From the NCBI GenBank assembly GCA_002162695.1, contig MAAM01000012.1, forward strand, positions 49,411-113,410: 64,000 nucleotides of DNA, given 5' to 3'. Made by a program: the position numbers and the translations under genes. The notes beneath the pieces were generated by a model. The model saw nothing but the letters and a program-made list of their open reading frames with translations. It had not been told where the DNA came from and ran no database searches. This document shows positions 8,433 to 17,409 of the stretch, one piece after another (the stretch's first letter is position 1; each line of letters begins with the position of its first letter). This DNA is from Cycloclasticus sp. 46_120_T64 (lineage in GTDB: Bacteria; Pseudomonadota; Gammaproteobacteria; Methylococcales; Cycloclasticaceae).

Positions 8433-9134
8433 GTGGACATTTTCTTGAATAGTAAAACTTTTATATTAGCTTTGTCACTGTTATTTACAGCATTAGCTCA
8501 AGCGAGTACATGTAACAAAGTGGCGGCTGAAAAAAAGCAGTTAATGTGTTTGCAAGTGAGTGTGCACAGTCATACCGATAAAGCGCTGAGCGGCATGGTG
8601 GTTTATCTTGAGCCTCTCGATGGTCAAGTGCTAACAAAAAACACCAATACTTTAACCATTGCCCAGCACAATAAGTCCTTCGAGCCCTATTTAAGTGTTA
8701 GCCAGATTAACCAACAAGTTAATTTTGAAAACCAAGATGATATAACCCATCATATTTATTCAGCCGGTTCAGACAATAAATTTTCCTTCAAAATTCGCGC
8801 CGGTAAAACCAGTGCTAACTTGTTATTTGAAAAGCCGGGTGAAATAGCGATGGGATGTAATATCCATGATTGGATGAGTGGCTATTTATTACTGCTTAAT
8901 ACGCCTTATTTTGCCAAAACTAATGCGCAAGGGTTTGCTGATTTTGCTGTTAGTGAGCAGGGCAGCTATCGTGTTGTGGTGTGGCACCCACAAATGCAAG
9001 CAGCCAATAACCGCATGGTATTAACTAAGCAGTTAACAAGCAACGATAAAGTGAGCTTTACCTTAGATAAAGCCATGCAGGCAATTCCTAAGCAGGAAAG
9101 TGATGATGACTTTGATTTTTTGTCTGATTATTGA
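8433..9134 (+). CDS. Periplasmic cupredoxin-like protein (methylamine utilisation-type annotation)
   Basis: 233 residues with a GTG start and signal peptide ending near TALAQAS. Its central part resembles plastocyanin-like folds: VNFENQDDITHHIYS, then GEIAMGCNIHDWMSGYLLL, where His, Cys and His could bind copper. Such proteins are often labelled methylamine utilisation protein, without evidence for that pathway here. The next gene (GGDEF-EAL) starts 16 bases after the stop, so they are probably one operon, with the beta-barrel gene third. Possibly a sensory or redox partner of the signalling protein; this is inference. Confidence 0.7.
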   Translation: MDIFLNSKTFILALSLLFTALAQASTCNKVAAEKKQLMCLQVSVHSHTDKALSGMVVYLEPLDGQVLTKNTNTLTIAQHNKSFEPYLSVSQINQQVNFENQDDITHHIYSAGSDNKFSFKIRAGKTSANLLFEKPGEIAMGCNIHDWMSGYLLLLNTPYFAKTNAQGFADFAVSEQGSYRVVVWHPQMQAANNRMVLTKQLTSNDKVSFTLDKAMQAIPKQESDDDFDFLSDY

Positions 9135-9150
9135 GTCAATGGCTTAGCTT

Positions 9151-11490
9151 ATGAAAAGTTTACAAAATAAAATATTCCTCTTTTTTGTGCTGTTATTACT
9201 GATGGTGCAAGCGATAGCCTTTTGGACTTTGTACAGTGCTAATAAAAATCAAGAAGCGGCGGAGATTAATAACCGCTTAAGCACTGCAAAAACTATTTTT
9301 ACCGAACTGTTTGACCGACGCTTAACTTTCTTAGCTGCCTTTGCCGAAACCGCCGCAAAAGACTATGGCTTAAAAGAAGTATTTGATGATGATAGTCGTA
9401 GCTTATTGGTGGCACTTAATAACCATAGAAAACGTATTGATGCAGATTTAGCGATGACGATAAGTGCTGACGGCGTTATTACCGGTCAGTTACAAAAGTA
9501 TTTTACTGATGGTGCTGATCATTCCAAAATACGCCAAGGCAGTGAGCGCAATACGCCGTTTCGCTTTGCCGACTGGTTAGAGTCAGGCCAAGCAGCGCAT
9601 TTGTATATGATAGAGGATGATCTTTATCAATTGAGTTTATCGCCGGTCACCGTTGGTGCTAAAACGATTGGTTGGATAGCGTTTGGCTTTCAAATTGATC
9701 AACGTTTAGCCACCGAGTTCAGCAAGATTACCGGCCTAAATACGGTTTTCATTATTAATTATGATGAGATGTGGCGCTTGATTGCCAGCTCACGAACTGA
9801 CGCCGACAGCGCTAGCGAATTGAATATCGCGCAGCAAGTGATCCAAGAAAATACTCCGGCGAATATTATAGCCACCTATTCTTTAGTCACCGAGTTTGAG
9901 CTACAGCAACTAGGTGTCGCCATGTATGGTTTACGCGCTGACTTTGTTGCCTTATTGCAAGAGCAATGGTGGCGCTTATTGATGTTAGCGGCGTTAACCT
10001 TACTGGCCTCATTAGCCAGTGCTTACCTAATTGCCGCCTCTATCAGTAAGCCCATTAAACGTTTAGTGACGCAAGCTAAAGTGATTGCCAGTGGTGATTA
10101 CCAGCAAACGGTGACCTTGCAGGATAAAAATGAAATAGGTCAGCTGGCACAAGGTTTTAATCAAATGCAGGCCGCTGTTTTACAACGTGAAGAAGCGATT
10201 TTGCACAGTGCTAATCATGACACGCTAACCGACTTGCCTAATCGAAACGTACTGAATGAACGCTTGGCGAGATTAACCGCCGCTAAACAGCATTTTGTTG
10301 TATTGCATTTAAATATTAGCCGCTTAAAAGATGTTAACGATACCTTGGGCCATGATGTTGGTGATGAGGTGATTAAAGAGGTGGCGGCGCGGCTACTTTT
10401 GCTAGTTAACAGCACTAAATTTCAATTCTTGGTACATTTAGGGGCAGATGAGTTTGTCTTATTAGCGGATAAATTGGAACTTGACGACAGCCTAGCGGCA
10501 TTGCAAGCAGGCTTGGAGAAAAACTTTGATTATCAAGGTATTAGCATACAGTTACCGGTGCGTATTGGTGTGGCCTTATGCCCCGAGCATGCCAGTGATG
10601 CAAAGAGCTTAGTGCAAAAAGCTGATACCGCGCTGCACCACACCCGAAGTACCGGCAAGCGAGTGCAAATTTATCAAGCAGAGCTTGATGTGAATACGGT
10701 TGAACGGCTGAGCTTAATTAATGATTTAAAGCAAGCCATTCCGGCAGGGCAGCTAGAGTTACATTTTCAACCTAAGCTGTGTCTAAAAACGATGGTGGTT
10801 ACCCATGCAGAAGCGTTAGTGCGTTGGCAGCACCCAACATTAGGCATGGTGCCACCCGATAACTTTATTTATATTGCCGAGCAAACAGGGCAAATAAAAG
10901 CGTTAACTCGTTGGGTGTTTAGCAGCGCTTTAGCACAATTTAAAACATGGCAAGCGGTAGGGATTGATTTAAATATTGCGATCAATGTTTCAGCGGAAAA
11001 TTTAAAAGAGCCTGACTTTCATCAGTTTATATTGGATGAAATGAGCCGCTTAGAGGTACCGGCTGAAAAAATCACCTTAGAAGTCACCGAAAGCTCGGTT
11101 GTTGAAGACCCAGAAGCCGCCATTACCTTATTAAGTAAGTTTAAAGACGGCGGCATGAAGATTTCTATCGATGATTATGGCACCGGCTATTCATCTTTAG
11201 CGCAACTAAAGCAGCTGCCAGTACACGAATTGAAAATTGATAAATCTTTTATTGACCGACTAGAGCACGACAAAGATGATCAAATCATCGTGCGCTCAAC
11301 CATAGAGTTAGCCCATAACATGGGCTTGCATGTGGTGGCCGAAGGCATAGAAGACGAATTTAGCCTTAACTGGTTAGTTGAGCACCACTGTGAATTGGCG
11401 CAAGGTTATTTTATTAGCCGCCCAAAACCTGCTAAAGAGCTAACACCGTGGTTATTGGATAATCCAGTATTTGTGGTGCCTAATAAATGA
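9151..11490 (+). CDS. Membrane GGDEF-EAL protein, likely c-di-GMP phosphodiesterase
   Basis: 779 residues. TM helix at 7-27, periplasmic sensor domain to about 272, second TM (about 276-296), HAMP (to ~345), GGDEF domain (~350-510) and EAL domain (~520-770). The GGDEF signature is LGADEF, so diguanylate cyclase activity may be impaired. The EAL domain keeps EALVRW, the Asn in INVSAENL, LEVTESS, DDYGTGYSSL, LKIDKSFI and VAEGIED, so c-di-GMP hydrolysis looks intact. It overlaps the downstream barrel gene by 4 bases (ATGA). The periplasmic sensor may receive a signal from the cupredoxin-like neighbour. Confidence 0.9.
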   Translation: MKSLQNKIFLFFVLLLLMVQAIAFWTLYSANKNQEAAEINNRLSTAKTIFTELFDRRLTFLAAFAETAAKDYGLKEVFDDDSRSLLVALNNHRKRIDADLAMTISADGVITGQLQKYFTDGADHSKIRQGSERNTPFRFADWLESGQAAHLYMIEDDLYQLSLSPVTVGAKTIGWIAFGFQIDQRLATEFSKITGLNTVFIINYDEMWRLIASSRTDADSASELNIAQQVIQENTPANIIATYSLVTEFELQQLGVAMYGLRADFVALLQEQWWRLLMLAALTLLASLASAYLIAASISKPIKRLVTQAKVIASGDYQQTVTLQDKNEIGQLAQGFNQMQAAVLQREEAILHSANHDTLTDLPNRNVLNERLARLTAAKQHFVVLHLNISRLKDVNDTLGHDVGDEVIKEVAARLLLLVNSTKFQFLVHLGADEFVLLADKLELDDSLAALQAGLEKNFDYQGISIQLPVRIGVALCPEHASDAKSLVQKADTALHHTRSTGKRVQIYQAELDVNTVERLSLINDLKQAIPAGQLELHFQPKLCLKTMVVTHAEALVRWQHPTLGMVPPDNFIYIAEQTGQIKALTRWVFSSALAQFKTWQAVGIDLNIAINVSAENLKEPDFHQFILDEMSRLEVPAEKITLEVTESSVVEDPEAAITLLSKFKDGGMKISIDDYGTGYSSLAQLKQLPVHELKIDKSFIDRLEHDKDDQIIVRSTIELAHNMGLHVVAEGIEDEFSLNWLVEHHCELAQGYFISRPKPAKELTPWLLDNPVFVVPNK

Positions 11491-12752
11491 AACACGTCAT
11501 CGGCATACTGATCACGGCGGTCAGTCTATTTTATGTTAATGCACTCTATAGCGCTGAATATGCCCTGCACGGTATTGTTGATATTCGGGCGAGTCGTGTC
11601 GATTCTGCTAATCAAAGTTACCTTGATGGCGGCCAAGGTAAGTTTGCCTTAGCTGATGGGCAGCACTTGGCTGTTGCTCAAGCAGGAGCCCAGTTAGCGG
11701 TGGAGTGGGATAATGGCTTAAGTGCCCACGGTGTTATTAATGGATTTTATTCAGCAGACGATAACGCGTTAGGCTTTACCGAAGCTTATTTGAAATACCG
11801 GGGGTTACCGAATAGTGCCGGTTATCGCGTGCAAAGCAGGCTGGGTATTTTTTACCCTGAAATATCTTTAGAAAATAATGCTTATGCCTGGGCCAGCAAG
11901 GACACATTAAATTCTTCAATGATTAACAGCTGGATAGGTGAAGAAATTCGAGTGTTAGGCTCAGAATTTAAAGTCACCCGTTTAGGGCGAATGAATAATG
12001 ATGCCTTTGACTTGTCTCTATCGGCCAGCGCTTTTGTTAATAATGATCCGGCAGGTGCGTTGCTTGCTTGGCACGGCTGGACCTCAAGCAGCCGGCAAAC
12101 GCTGTGGACAGAAAAGCAACCCTTGCCTTGGTTTCCTGCTAGAGGAGCGGGTGGTGCATTAGAGGGGCAAGCTGCACAGTCAGATCCCTTTTTAGAAATA
12201 GACCATAAAGTTGGCTATCACCTGCGAGCAGAATGGTTATTACCTGGTAAAGGCGAAGTATCCTTTGGTTATTACAATAACCGAGCAACCCCCTATAAAG
12301 TTGTTAATGGTCAATATGGTTGGCAAACCCAGTTTTACCATTTAGCTGCAAAATGGCGGTTAATGAAAGGCTTAACCCTAACGGCGCAATACCTTAATGG
12401 GAATACCTTAATGCAAAGTGAGCTCAAGCAAGACATTGTTAATAATGACTATGCCAGTGGCTTTGTTAGCTTAAGCTATCAGTGGCAGGCTAAGCGGTGG
12501 CAGAAAAAACATAGCACAACGCTGCGTTTAGAGGATTTTTCAGTAACCGATAACGACAATACGCTAGGCGATAATAACAATGAGGACGGTCATGCCGTTA
12601 CCTTAAACCACAGCTACCGTTTGGCTAAACAATGGTTTTTCTCGGCTGAAGTTAATTACATCGATAGTCACAGGCCGGCGCGCGACTACACACACCAGTC
12701 GATTGACCTTGTGGAAAAGAAACTGCAATTGGCGGTACGGTATTTTTATTAA
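11487..12752 (+). CDS. Outer-membrane beta-barrel protein
   Basis: 421 residues with signal peptide (cleavage near LYSAEYALHG). Alternating polar/hydrophobic strands run through the whole length, and it ends in an aromatic residue after strand-like LQLAVRYFY, typical of barrel insertion by BAM. No plug domain is visible, so it is porin-like and not TonB-dependent. It is translationally coupled to the GGDEF-EAL gene and third in this operon, which suggests an envelope function controlled with, or sensed by, the c-di-GMP protein. Substrate unknown. Confidence 0.7.
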   Translation: MKHVIGILITAVSLFYVNALYSAEYALHGIVDIRASRVDSANQSYLDGGQGKFALADGQHLAVAQAGAQLAVEWDNGLSAHGVINGFYSADDNALGFTEAYLKYRGLPNSAGYRVQSRLGIFYPEISLENNAYAWASKDTLNSSMINSWIGEEIRVLGSEFKVTRLGRMNNDAFDLSLSASAFVNNDPAGALLAWHGWTSSSRQTLWTEKQPLPWFPARGAGGALEGQAAQSDPFLEIDHKVGYHLRAEWLLPGKGEVSFGYYNNRATPYKVVNGQYGWQTQFYHLAAKWRLMKGLTLTAQYLNGNTLMQSELKQDIVNNDYASGFVSLSYQWQAKRWQKKHSTTLRLEDFSVTDNDNTLGDNNNEDGHAVTLNHSYRLAKQWFFSAEVNYIDSHRPARDYTHQSIDLVEKKLQLAVRYFY

Positions 12753-12860
12753 TCATGGCGAGTTAATAAGTTGCTATTGGGGAATAGTGAGCCTGATTTG
12801 ATTTTTGCTTAACCATTCAGCGCTAAACCAGACATAAATACCATAACCAAGGAGGGAGCA

Positions 12861-13319
12861 ATGTTCCAAAAAGTATTATTTATAGGACTCACCTTAATAT
12901 CAAACCAACTTTGTGCTGAAAGCTATGATTTCAAACCTGGTTTATGGGAAACAACGACAACATCAAAGGTAATAGAAGTAGACGCACCGGCCGAAATTAA
13001 AAAAATGATGCAGCGCATGGCGAAAATGCCAGTGCGTACTGAAACAGAATGTATTACTAGCATCAATTCTGTATTTAATACTGAACCGGAACCTGGTGAT
13101 GCAGAAGAATGTAAAACAACAATAAACCGTGTTAATTCGAATAAAATGACATTTGAAATGTTATGCACCGGCGAAGATGGAACGTCTAAGGGAATGGGTG
13201 AAATGAATTTAAGAGGAGAAGCTTTCACTTCATCTCTTGTAATGACGTCCATTAACGGCCCAATGACAATGAAGATGAAAATAGTTGGTAATGGGAAATA
13301 TATTGGCGCTTGCAGATAA
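12861..13319 (+). CDS. DUF3617 secreted protein
   Basis: 152 residues with a signal peptide (MFQKVLFIGLTLISNQLCA) and the family opening YDFKPGLWETTTTSKV. A strong Shine-Dalgarno (aaggagggagca) precedes the ATG. DUF3617 proteins are periplasmic, cysteine-containing and of unknown role. The stop codon overlaps AGATAAG, which together with GTTATCT 82 bases on resembles an attC pair (see separate entry). Monocistronic. Confidence 0.8.
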   Translation: MFQKVLFIGLTLISNQLCAESYDFKPGLWETTTTSKVIEVDAPAEIKKMMQRMAKMPVRTETECITSINSVFNTEPEPGDAEECKTTINRVNSNKMTFEMLCTGEDGTSKGMGEMNLRGEAFTSSLVMTSINGPMTMKMKIVGNGKYIGACR

Positions 13320-13402
13320 GAACTTACAACAGTATTAAGTTCGTTCGCTTCGTTGACTGTGGCGCGTAAGAAGCCGTCTGCAGCTTAGCTTAAACGTTAT
13401 CT
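13314..13402 (+). other. Possible solitary attC-like site
   Basis: AGATAAG (13314-13320) spans the DUF3617 stop and GTTATCT is at 13396-13402; the two are complementary at 6 of 7 positions. Inside, CTTAC-ACAGT pairs with ACTGT-GTAAG around a GTTCGTTCGCTTCG-type loop, which is a common attC loop look. A second small stem (AAGC/GCTT) breaks the simple pattern. No matching left cassette boundary was found upstream of the gene. Confidence 0.3.
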
Positions 13403-13487
13403 AATCAAAACATGAAGCCTTTGAGCAGGGATGCTTTTTGGCAGTTTAGCGGTATACAGTCACCGCTATATTAAGGGAGACGTTGTT

Positions 13488-14090
13488 ATGAAAACATTCC
13501 TCCGCGAAAACCCAACCATCGCTTTTGGTTTGGGTTTACCGTTGTTACTCGTTGTGGTATTCCTATTGATTTCGGGAGTCCCGAGCCTTTTAGTGACTCC
13601 CCCACAATACGATGTGCTTTATACGACTGAATACTACAACTACAAAAGTGGTGTACAGATATCTGTGGTAAAGCAGAAGGTTCAAGTGAACTACCATAGC
13701 GGTGTAGAAGACAGCCGGAAGCCGCGACTCTGGCGTTTTAACCCAAAAACTGGGGCGGTGAAGGAGATCTCTATCGTCTTACCCGCTAGCCTAACAACGG
13801 TTGGCGAAGCGTCACCAAAGGGCAATAAAGTTTTAAAAACTACCCTGATCGATATACCTGATCTTGAAGGGCTGACGGTTGATTCGTCTAGCATTGCACC
13901 CGATGGCTATGAATTTAGCATAGGCAGTAATCGCTATTCGGGGAATGCATTTTCTGGTTTTTTCTATTCCTCTGGCTTTCGTCATAAAGCGGTGCTGACA
14001 AAAAATGGTCGTAGCATCCGCCTGCCGAATGCCGTTGGTCGATATTACAGTAGCAATATCCGCTTCATTGGCTGGGTGCTGCCATTATGA
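13488..14090 (+). CDS. GDYXXLXY-type membrane-anchored protein
   Basis: About 200 residues when started at ATG 13488, which has a good ribosome site (aagggaga) seven bases upstream; the track start 57 bases earlier lacks one. One N-terminal TM helix (about 9-33) is followed by an extracytoplasmic domain with DVLYTTEYYNY in the position of the family's GDYXXLXY motif. The match to that motif is loose. It is coupled by a 4-base overlap to a DUF2157 membrane protein, and the two families are usual partners. Function unknown. Confidence 0.6.
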   Translation: MKTFLRENPTIAFGLGLPLLLVVVFLLISGVPSLLVTPPQYDVLYTTEYYNYKSGVQISVVKQKVQVNYHSGVEDSRKPRLWRFNPKTGAVKEISIVLPASLTTVGEASPKGNKVLKTTLIDIPDLEGLTVDSSSIAPDGYEFSIGSNRYSGNAFSGFFYSSGFRHKAVLTKNGRSIRLPNAVGRYYSSNIRFIGWVLPL

Positions 14091-15280
14091 TGTCGCTATT
14101 GGCTTTCATTGTCATATTATTGTTAATTGGCGGTAGCATATGGGGCTGGCCGCTAATGGCCGGTATCCTTGGCATATCTGGGGTAGCGGATAAGCCTAGT
14201 GCGCTAAAGAATATAACGAAACTGATGAATACTTACGACATTACACTGACTGAAGTTGAAGCAGCCTTTCATGCGCCTATTCCCACCAATTCTGCGTCTA
14301 CCGGGCACAGCAAAGGTGATATTGCCAAAACGCTCTTTAGCTATCTCGGGGCGATTTTCATTCTTGCAGGTATCAGCACCTATATTGCTACGTTCTGGGA
14401 TAGCATGGGCGGTGTGATGCGGGTTGCCGTGACGTTGGGCGTTGCTTATGTTCTTCTCATTGTGCTGATTTCCGCGTTGTATGAAAATAAATTTCCAAAG
14501 CTCATCCTGCCATTTACCCTAGCCTGTACGTTTATGATGACCGGCGGCTGGTTTGTACTCATTCACGAGGTGTTTCCACAGGGAGACAACTGGCGTGCGG
14601 CTATGCTCTTTGTCTTCGGCATGATGAGCCTTCACCTGGGTTTATTGTTCGCTAAATACCAACGTACGGTGCTGGCATTCACCGCACTTGTTTTTGTTTA
14701 TGGCTTTATCCATATAGGCCTCGATATGCTTGGCATCCCGATCACTTATATCACCATTGTTCTTGGCGCCTCGTTGTTTTTAGTGGGTCATGCATTAGAA
14801 AAAACGTCTCACCGTGTGCTCGTAGAACCCGCTTTGTTAATTGGGGTTTGTTGGTTGAACAGTGGGTTGTTCGAGCACATAGCGATGATCACATCCGCCA
14901 ACTGGGCGAGCCTGATTGTTGGTCTGTGTGTGCTGTTAACTGCTTATGGTTTGCAGAAGGAAGGGCGGTATGAGCGCTTGAGTGGCCTTGGCTATTTCAT
15001 TGGTTCGGTCATGATTTATAGTGGTTTGTTTGACCTTGTACAGAAAACATCCCTTGAGCTCCTTTATCTTGCGGTAACGGCGTCTATTCTCTATGCCTGT
15101 GTCGTGCTACAAAGCCGAATGCTATTGCTGACAACGGTCATTGCGATGCTTAGCTTCATTGGGTATTACTCGGCAGAGCATTTCGCAAACTCATTAGGGT
15201 GGCCCGTCACACTTGTTTTCATGGGGGTTGCCTTCCTCGGCGTCGGCACGATTGCGATCAAGGTCAAGCAGCGCATCTAG
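14087..15280 (+). CDS. DUF2157-like multi-spanning membrane protein
   Basis: 397 residues. One N-terminal helix precedes a short soluble stretch (30-85), followed by about ten hydrophobic helices from 90 to 392. This is the layout of DUF2157 proteins, which pair with GDYXXLXY proteins as here. Overlaps the upstream gene by ATGA. No catalytic motif is visible; it may be a transporter-like or envelope-stress membrane protein, but nothing in the sequence decides this. Confidence 0.65.
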   Translation: MMSLLAFIVILLLIGGSIWGWPLMAGILGISGVADKPSALKNITKLMNTYDITLTEVEAAFHAPIPTNSASTGHSKGDIAKTLFSYLGAIFILAGISTYIATFWDSMGGVMRVAVTLGVAYVLLIVLISALYENKFPKLILPFTLACTFMMTGGWFVLIHEVFPQGDNWRAAMLFVFGMMSLHLGLLFAKYQRTVLAFTALVFVYGFIHIGLDMLGIPITYITIVLGASLFLVGHALEKTSHRVLVEPALLIGVCWLNSGLFEHIAMITSANWASLIVGLCVLLTAYGLQKEGRYERLSGLGYFIGSVMIYSGLFDLVQKTSLELLYLAVTASILYACVVLQSRMLLLTTVIAMLSFIGYYSAEHFANSLGWPVTLVFMGVAFLGVGTIAIKVKQRI

Positions 15281-15426
15281 CTTATTCGTAGTGATAGCAT
15301 GGTGGAATGAAGCAGGGTAGATGTGCTTTCGAAGATCGAAAACAGATATAAATAACAGTGGCATTAAAATGAACTCGCTAAACTCGCGCGTCTCATATAA
15401 GGCCTTATATGCTACAAGGATTGTGA

Positions 15427-15720
15427 ATGAATCAATGTACGGAATTTGCAGTATTTCGAGTTGAAAAAGAAAATGTCAGCAAGGTCATTGGCCTAAGTAA
15501 GGCGATTCATTCAGAAATGAATGAAGAAAATACAGTAATAATATCATCCAATGTTTTGCTGAAAACTGATAATCCCGAGGAAATTTGCTGGCATCTTGAA
15601 TGGGTGAGTGTGGAGGCTGCGAAAACAACAACAGAGAAATGGCCTACATTTGCAAGTACAGCTGAGTTTCAGAGTTTAGTGACTAAAAACCTGTATTACG
15701 GGCATTTTTTAGTGCGATAA
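15427..15720 (+). CDS. Small protein, possible dimeric alpha-beta barrel (ABM-like)
   Basis: 97 residues: FAVFRVEKENVSKVIGLSKAIH at the start and WHLEWVSVEAAKTTTEKWPTFASTAEFQSL later. The alternation of a strand, a helix and a WHLEW strand resembles antibiotic-biosynthesis-monooxygenase-type ferredoxin-like folds that measure or modify small compounds. I cannot assign a reaction. Preceded by a weak ribosome site. Stands alone between the DUF2157 gene and the toxin-antitoxin locus. Confidence 0.5.
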   Translation: MNQCTEFAVFRVEKENVSKVIGLSKAIHSEMNEENTVIISSNVLLKTDNPEEICWHLEWVSVEAAKTTTEKWPTFASTAEFQSLVTKNLYYGHFLVR

Positions 15721-16018
15721 AGACATCTCTCATCGCGTATCTCAAACATCATTCTGGCGCATAAAACCGCGCTTCCACCAGGACTTAAGCGGACGGATTT
15801 ATACCATATTCAGTGGCGGACTCTTCTGTTCTTATGGGCACTGTCTGATTGTACTGAAAAAGTGTGACAGCCATCCGTATACTAGACATGACATGGAGTT
15901 CAAGTGAGCGTTTACGTTGAGACGGATTTTTCTGCCGTTATAGTTAGCGAGAAAAGCTTTTATTAAGGAGTTACACGGAGTCGTTTTAAACTGGTCTATC
16001 GTGTGAATATATTGCATT
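15721..16018. other. Intergenic region before the Xre-RES locus
   Basis: No convincing open frame. The far end carries the promoter area of the toxin-antitoxin operon. I see no hairpin terminator with a T-run and no attC pair in it. Confidence 0.5.
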
Positions 16019-16045
16019 TGTGCTATTGTATGTGCGTATAGCACA
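16019..16045 (+). promoter_or_regulatory. Palindromic operator of the Xre-RES operon
   Basis: TGTGCTAT (16019-16026) and ATAGCACA (16038-16045) form a perfect 8-bp inverted repeat with an 11-bp spacer, immediately upstream of the antitoxin. Xre-type antitoxins usually bind such repeats to repress their own operon. Its closeness to ATG 16049 favours translation from the later ATG at 16061. Confidence 0.75.
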
Positions 16046-16060
16046 TAAATGGATGCGATT

Positions 16061-16432
16061 ATGAGCGCCTTAAAGAACTCAGTACCCAGTAACAAAGTCG
16101 TCTTAGCCAAAGCCTTACTGAATGCCAGCTCTCAGTTAGGGTTGCAACAGTCAGAGGTCGCCGCTGTCATTGGAAGCCATCGAACTGCCATTAGTCGCCT
16201 AAAAAAAACACCCTCACTCGACCCAAACTCGAAGCAGGGTGAGTTGGCCCTCTTGTTGATCCGTTTAGCACGGGCGTTATTCGCGCTTACTGGGGGAGAT
16301 GCCGACTGGATAAAGCACTTTATGAATACGCATAATAAAGTCACAGGCGGCATACCTTGTAAGCAAATTACAAGTGTCACTGGCCTAATACGTGTTTTGC
16401 AATTTGTTGATGGTGTTAGAGGAAAGGTATGA
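16061..16432 (+). CDS. Antitoxin, Xre/MbcA/ParS family
   Basis: About 123 residues from ATG 16061 (GGA seven bases upstream); the track start at 16049 is nearly inside the operator. An N-terminal helix-turn-helix (LNASSQLGLQQSEVAAVIGSHRTAISRLKK) is followed by a DUF2384 toxin-binding domain (ALLLIRLARALFALTGGDADWIKHFMNTHNKVTGGIPCKQI). It neutralises the RES toxin encoded next and binds the palindrome upstream. Stop and next start overlap (ATGA at 16429-16432), as usual for this pair. Confidence 0.85.
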   Translation: MSALKNSVPSNKVVLAKALLNASSQLGLQQSEVAAVIGSHRTAISRLKKTPSLDPNSKQGELALLLIRLARALFALTGGDADWIKHFMNTHNKVTGGIPCKQITSVTGLIRVLQFVDGVRGKV

Positions 16433-17166
16433 TTTGCCAGCAGTACCTTGACCACATTGAAGCATTATCGGGGACGCTATTTCGTTTAGTTGAAAGTCAA
16501 GAACAGGTCGCGACGCTAGGCTATGTTGATACCCTAGAAGAACAGTCGCTACTAGAGGAAATGCTGGAGGCTGTGAAACCTCCTTACCCCAGTGATAGCG
16601 AAGGTTATCACTATCTTTTGAAAACACCTTTTAGGTACCCACCGCTAGAATGGGGGTCACGCTTCGGTCGAGTGCATGAGCCGAGCATCTTTTATGCTGG
16701 GCTAAGTGTTAGCTCTACACTTGCTGAAGCGGCCTATTACCGGTTTGTATTTTGGCAGTCGATGGATGCACCGGCCATTAAGTCGTCAATCCGTTCAGAA
16801 CACACCTTGTTTTCTGTGGGCTATAACACAGGCTACGGGCTACGACTAAATGCACCGGCCTTTAATGAATTCTCCAGTGAGTTAACCCACCCCTCTAATT
16901 ACCAGCCCTGCCAATTGTTAGGTACTAGATTGCGTGATTCGGTCTCGATGTTCGAGTATCAGTCAGCCCGTGACCCGCAACAGGGAGCCTGTGTTGGTGT
17001 TTTTACCCCTGAAGTGTTCACGCGGAAAAAACCAACTGAATCTAGCCAATGGTTATGCGAAACAAACGCCAGCGAAGTGCTATATAAGCAAGTAGGCAGT
17101 AAGGGCGTTATTAATTTTCGGATCGAGGATTTTTCTATTGATGGTGAACTCCCATACCCAGCATAA
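16429..17166 (+). CDS. RES-domain toxin (NAD+-degrading type)
   Basis: 245 residues of the RES family (PF08808). Visible landmarks are LFRLV near residue 18, then RFGRVHEPSIFYAGLSVSSTLAEAAYYR (about 74-101) and a later QSARD (about 180-184), which lie where the family's Arg, Tyr, Glu and Ser active-site residues occur. Known members deplete NAD+ by an ADP-ribosyltransferase-like reaction and stop growth. It is slightly longer than the common 150-230 residues. It is coupled to the Xre antitoxin and stands in an accessory region. Intact reading frame. Confidence 0.8.
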   Translation: MICQQYLDHIEALSGTLFRLVESQEQVATLGYVDTLEEQSLLEEMLEAVKPPYPSDSEGYHYLLKTPFRYPPLEWGSRFGRVHEPSIFYAGLSVSSTLAEAAYYRFVFWQSMDAPAIKSSIRSEHTLFSVGYNTGYGLRLNAPAFNEFSSELTHPSNYQPCQLLGTRLRDSVSMFEYQSARDPQQGACVGVFTPEVFTRKKPTESSQWLCETNASEVLYKQVGSKGVINFRIEDFSIDGELPYPA

Positions 17167-17409
17167 AAACAATTATTTAATGAGTGGCGGGTTATCGTCG
17201 TGTTGGTCGTGTGCTATGTCTGTATATGGCAGGTTAAGCACTAGAACGAAGCGTAACAATCAATAACGTCCGCAAACAGCACGCCAAATGTAGGGTGGGG
17301 CGCATTCAAAACGCAGTGCCATTTTATCAATGAGCTAACAAGGTAAATCACACCCAGTAACTATATATTGTTAACCCAGCACCTATAGCGGTATAGCTAA
17401 AAGTGCTTA

